A stretch of 64,000 bases of DNA from Rebecca billardiae RCC1528 (lineage: Eukaryota > Haptophyta), in contig OZ251222.1 of assembly GCA_965240325.2 (NCBI GenBank), positions 2,604,001 through 2,668,000 on the forward strand, given 5' to 3'. Numbering within the stretch: position 1 is the first letter of the stretch; every line of letters starts with the position of its first letter. Below the pieces are notes generated by a model. The model ran no database searches. It saw nothing but the letters and a program-made list of their open reading frames with translations, and was not told the DNA's origin. A program made the translations under genes and the position numbers. This document shows, piece by piece, positions 61,416 to 64,000 of this stretch.

Positions 61416-63019
61416 GCAGCTCGTCGTCCTTGTGCCGCGTGCTCCGCTCACGAGGCCGAGTGCGGGCCCCGGAGGCCCCAGGCCAACCCGCCCACCATGT
61501 AACTCGCAACAAGGCGCGATGAAGCCTACTGGGCTGGCAGCCCAGATTTGTCCGGAGTGAGCAGTCCTGCCGGGCGGACTCCCGTCCGTCCCCGCCTTCC
61601 GCCTCTGTGAGTTGGCTCAGCACTAGATTATTGACTGGCCACGGCGGCAGGCCCGATTCCTGGCGACTCCGGCGAGGCCGCGACTCTGGCCGCGTGACAC
61701 AGCCGTGAGCCCGTGACACGGACTCACAGTCTAAGCAGAGCCCGACTGCGGCTCGTCACTGCAGACCTGTAACTATAGTACTATAGCAGGACATAAATAA
61801 GCGCTCGTCGCGTCAGACTTCTGGCGTAGTTATTAGCTACAGCTATAACGACACTATACTCTTAACAGGCAAACTGAAGTCTATGAACGACAGCCGCGAG
61901 TCCGACTAGTCAGGCACCGCTGCCACCGCCGACCGCGTGCGGTCCGCGCCGCGAGCGCGTCGCCGGACCCGTGAGCGGTCATGACTCGTCATGGCGGTGA
62001 TGAATGCTGGGTGATGCCGGCACGAGTCGGATGCCGATCGAGCGAGCTACTAGTTACTGCTGCGCTAGTAGTTATAGCACTGCTCTGTCTTTGTCTGTCT
62101 GACTGCGAGACCGAATCCGATGCTAAGTAGTCGTCCGGTCATCATCAATTAGCTGGCGCGTACACCGGGCCGCCCCGGTGCCCCGGTGTCCGGTGGCGGT
62201 GTCCGACCCGGAAGCCTGTGACGAGTGAGCTGGACACCGCCACCGAGACACCGGGGCACCGCGTGACCGGCGGCCCGCGGCGCGGCCCGCGCCACCGTGG
62301 TGCCAATTCACTGTCACATGATGGCGTCTACGTCATCAGCACGTACTCACATCATGCGCATCAGATCGACTTATATCCGTAATCCGAGACTCATGCAGAC
62401 TCACTCAGAGCCGATGCCCCGCCAGTGCCGGCGTGAGCCCCCCCCGTTACCCGAGTAGTAGCTCAACTACTATACCGTAGTTACCGTAGCTCACTGAAGC
62501 CTGAGCCTCACCGTGACGGCCCCGCTGCGGCCGGGGCCGCTGCGGGGCGGAGTCGGACTTATTACTACTAGTTAGTGCCGCCGGAGTCCGCCGAGGCGGG
62601 GGACCCGGCCGGCGCGGGCCTCACACCGCGTAAACGGCTTGCCTGGTGTACGCCCTGTACACATTTGAGGCTCTGATGATGATGATGATGACGAGTCCGC
62701 GCCGCCGCCCGCATCAGCACTAGCAGGCGGCGGGGCCGGGCGCCGGGGCGCGCGCAGCCGCGCTGCGCATGCCAGCGCGGCACGACTGACGACTCCGGCG
62801 GACATTGCGGACTGCGATGCCGAACAGCCACTGCCCGAGATGCCGACGGCTCACACACACGTCGCCCTCAGACCTCGCAAGTGGCATCGGCATGCCTTGC
62901 CCATTCACTGCAAACCGTCGTGAAGTCGTCTGGGTGGGCCACTGGCCTGCATCGATGATGAAGTTGACCACGCGAGCAGCCTGCGCAGCCGGCAATTAAT
63001 ATCCCATCGATCGTGCTCG
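61416..63019. other. long spacer without a confident gene
   Basis: Mostly balanced composition with dense CTAG/AGTC words (61750-62120), a hairpin at 62177-62260 and an ATGATGATG run near 62676. Short frames have no motif. Confidence 0.45.
62177..62260. repeat. inverted repeat, arms of about 28-29 bp
   Basis: Left arm 62177-62204 (GGTGCCCCGGTGTC then CGGTGGCGGTGTCC) pairs with 62232-62260 with a single unpaired base, around a 27-base loop. It may be a strong transcribed hairpin or a MITE remnant. Confidence 0.6.
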
Positions 63020-63391
63020 TTACACGTGCTCGACCCAGAGGCCAGTCTCGTCCTCCTCCTCCTTTCGTCGGCATGGTAGCGGTGGTAATCTCCGCCAGAT
63101 CGCGACGATAGTCTCCCGCGCGCCTGCCAATCCAGCCGTGATGCACTCACACGGTCCCCCGTCGATGAAAAGGGACCTGACGGATCGGAAGCACTTTGTG
63201 CAGGGTACGCAGTTGCTCAGCTGCACCCAGGTGTAGACAAGCGCCGCCGCCGAGGCCACGCAGCAGGCGCAAAATCGCTCACCACCCCGGCCCGTGCCCT
63301 CCGGCGCCGGCTTCTCCGGATCGTCGGCCCTCCTGTCTCTTATCAGGGCGGTGCTGAGCCACAGCCCCATGCCTGCCGTCGGCTGAGCCAA
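63020..63391 (-). CDS. hypothetical Cys-rich single-TM protein, uncertain
   Basis: A 123-residue frame. The middle is hydrophobic with Cys (ERFCACCVASAAALVYTWVQ, then NCVPCTKCF) and the tail is acidic/basic (RRKEEEDETGLWVEHV). It looks more protein-like than neighbouring frames but has no recognised relative and an uncertain start; it may be a terminal exon. Confidence 0.35.
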   Translation of the reverse strand: MAQPTAGMGLWLSTALIRDRRADDPEKPAPEGTGRGGERFCACCVASAAALVYTWVQLSNCVPCTKCFRSVRSLFIDGGPCECITAGLAGARETIVAIWRRLPPLPCRRKEEEDETGLWVEHV

Positions 63392-64000
63392 AGCCCAAAG
63401 ACCGCCAGTGACCGACTTTGCTTGCTCAACTTCAGGCCCAGCAATGGCGGCGGACGATGCCGAGCTCGCGGAGCCAGAAAAGGGTGGCGGATGTCGCGCG
63501 AGCGATGCGAGGCGATGAGGCAGCTTATCGCACGTGTGGCACCGTGCGGCCCGAGTATCCTCACTGGCGGCCCAGCAGAACTGCCTTGGAACCGAGTAGT
63601 GCTCAGTGCCAGTGCGATCACGTGATACGCGTCATCATGCGGCGACGCGGCGGCCGCTGATGGTCAGCCCGGCCCCGGGCCGGGCGACCGTCGGCTGCAG
63701 ACTAGCACTTGAAGCCTGGCCGGGCGCCGGAGCGTTCGCGGCGCGGACGCGGTGGCAGTCTCCAGCCTCTCTAGGACCAGACTCCAGCTAGTTTAGTAGG
63801 CTGAGTCTGACAGGTGAACTCTCGGTCCTTTTCTGCTAAGGCTTAGGGAGTAACTTAGGCTAAGGCCTTATGCTACGCGCATTTGCTGATTCGGCTCAGA
63901 AGCGAGCTCACGGTATACTAATTGCGCCTTCCGTCTAGCGTAGTTGATACAGTTGAAGCGTCAGCCGTCAGTAATCGAGGCACCGAGGCACCGACGCTGG
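63392..64000. other. spacer at the right edge
   Basis: Mixed composition becoming less G/C-rich after 63770. No gene is seen. Confidence 0.4.

Overview
The window reads as nuclear DNA of a GC-rich unicellular alga with a secondary plastid. Genes sit on both strands, are separated by long spacers and contain spliceosomal introns. The products are eukaryotic: MCM8, a NEK kinase, a polycystin-like GPS protein, a PIN-like carrier, a triose-phosphate/nucleotide-sugar-type transporter, and an FtsZ with an N-terminal secretory signal. A haptophyte or pelagophyte fits the GC-rich introns (donors mostly GTGCG, acceptors GCGCAG, one GC-AG intron), but I cannot fix the lineage from sequence alone. Exon borders given here were found by requiring GT/GC-AG ends, preserved reading phase and uninterrupted domains; every stated join is divisible by three.

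Layout. 1-1853 (-): C-terminal part of a multi-span membrane protein that runs off the left edge. 3634-4892 (+): secreted 2OG-Fe(II) dioxygenase, 3 exons. 5246-15749 (-): about 10 kb of nearly pure G/C encoding a predicted 3,328-residue Ala/Arg-rich protein with Sfi1-like Leu..Trp repeats. 16085-17950 (+): plastid-type FtsZ, divergent from it. 18605-19501: a 897-bp terminal-inverted-repeat element. 19791-21148 (-): TPT-family transporter. 22210-23889 (-): protein built of 11 complete EsV-1-7 repeats. 25521-27161 (-): PC-esterase-like SGNH protein. 27304-28956: an 869-bp tandem duplication with an exchanged internal cassette. 29143-31045 (-): Sel1-repeat/MYND protein split by a 523-bp intron or insertion. 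31560-37668 (-): 1,860-residue polycystin/GPS-type membrane protein with hydroxyproline-style Pro arrays. 38119-40119 (-): DUF2828 vWA protein. 40283-42729: large foldback-type element with 840-850-bp inverted arms and a 5-bp target duplication. 42884-44224 (+): basic, possibly LRR-like protein. 45311-49298 (-): kinase, EF-hand and four cyclic-nucleotide-binding domains in one chain. 49546-51659 (+): PIN-like auxin-efflux-family carrier. 52993-55467 (-): MCM8. 55592-57235 (+): sulfotransferase-like Golgi protein. 57628-58818 (-): two-TM protein. 58911-61415 (+): NEK-family kinase. 61416-64000: spacer with no confident gene.

The genes do not form a pathway. Several are loosely linked by theme: centrosome/cilium or cell-cycle functions (Sfi1-like, NEK, polycystin-like), organelle division (FtsZ), recombination/replication (MCM8) and Ca2+/cNMP signalling (the kinase). 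Several neighbours are head-to-head (Sfi1-like/FtsZ, kinase/PIN-like, MCM8/sulfotransferase, two-TM/NEK), so short shared upstream regions are common. The spacers are visibly less GC-rich than the genes and carry the interesting repeats: a dispersed hairpin-bearing repeat (about 21.5 kb and 44.7 kb), tandem duplications, two TIR elements and short palindromes.
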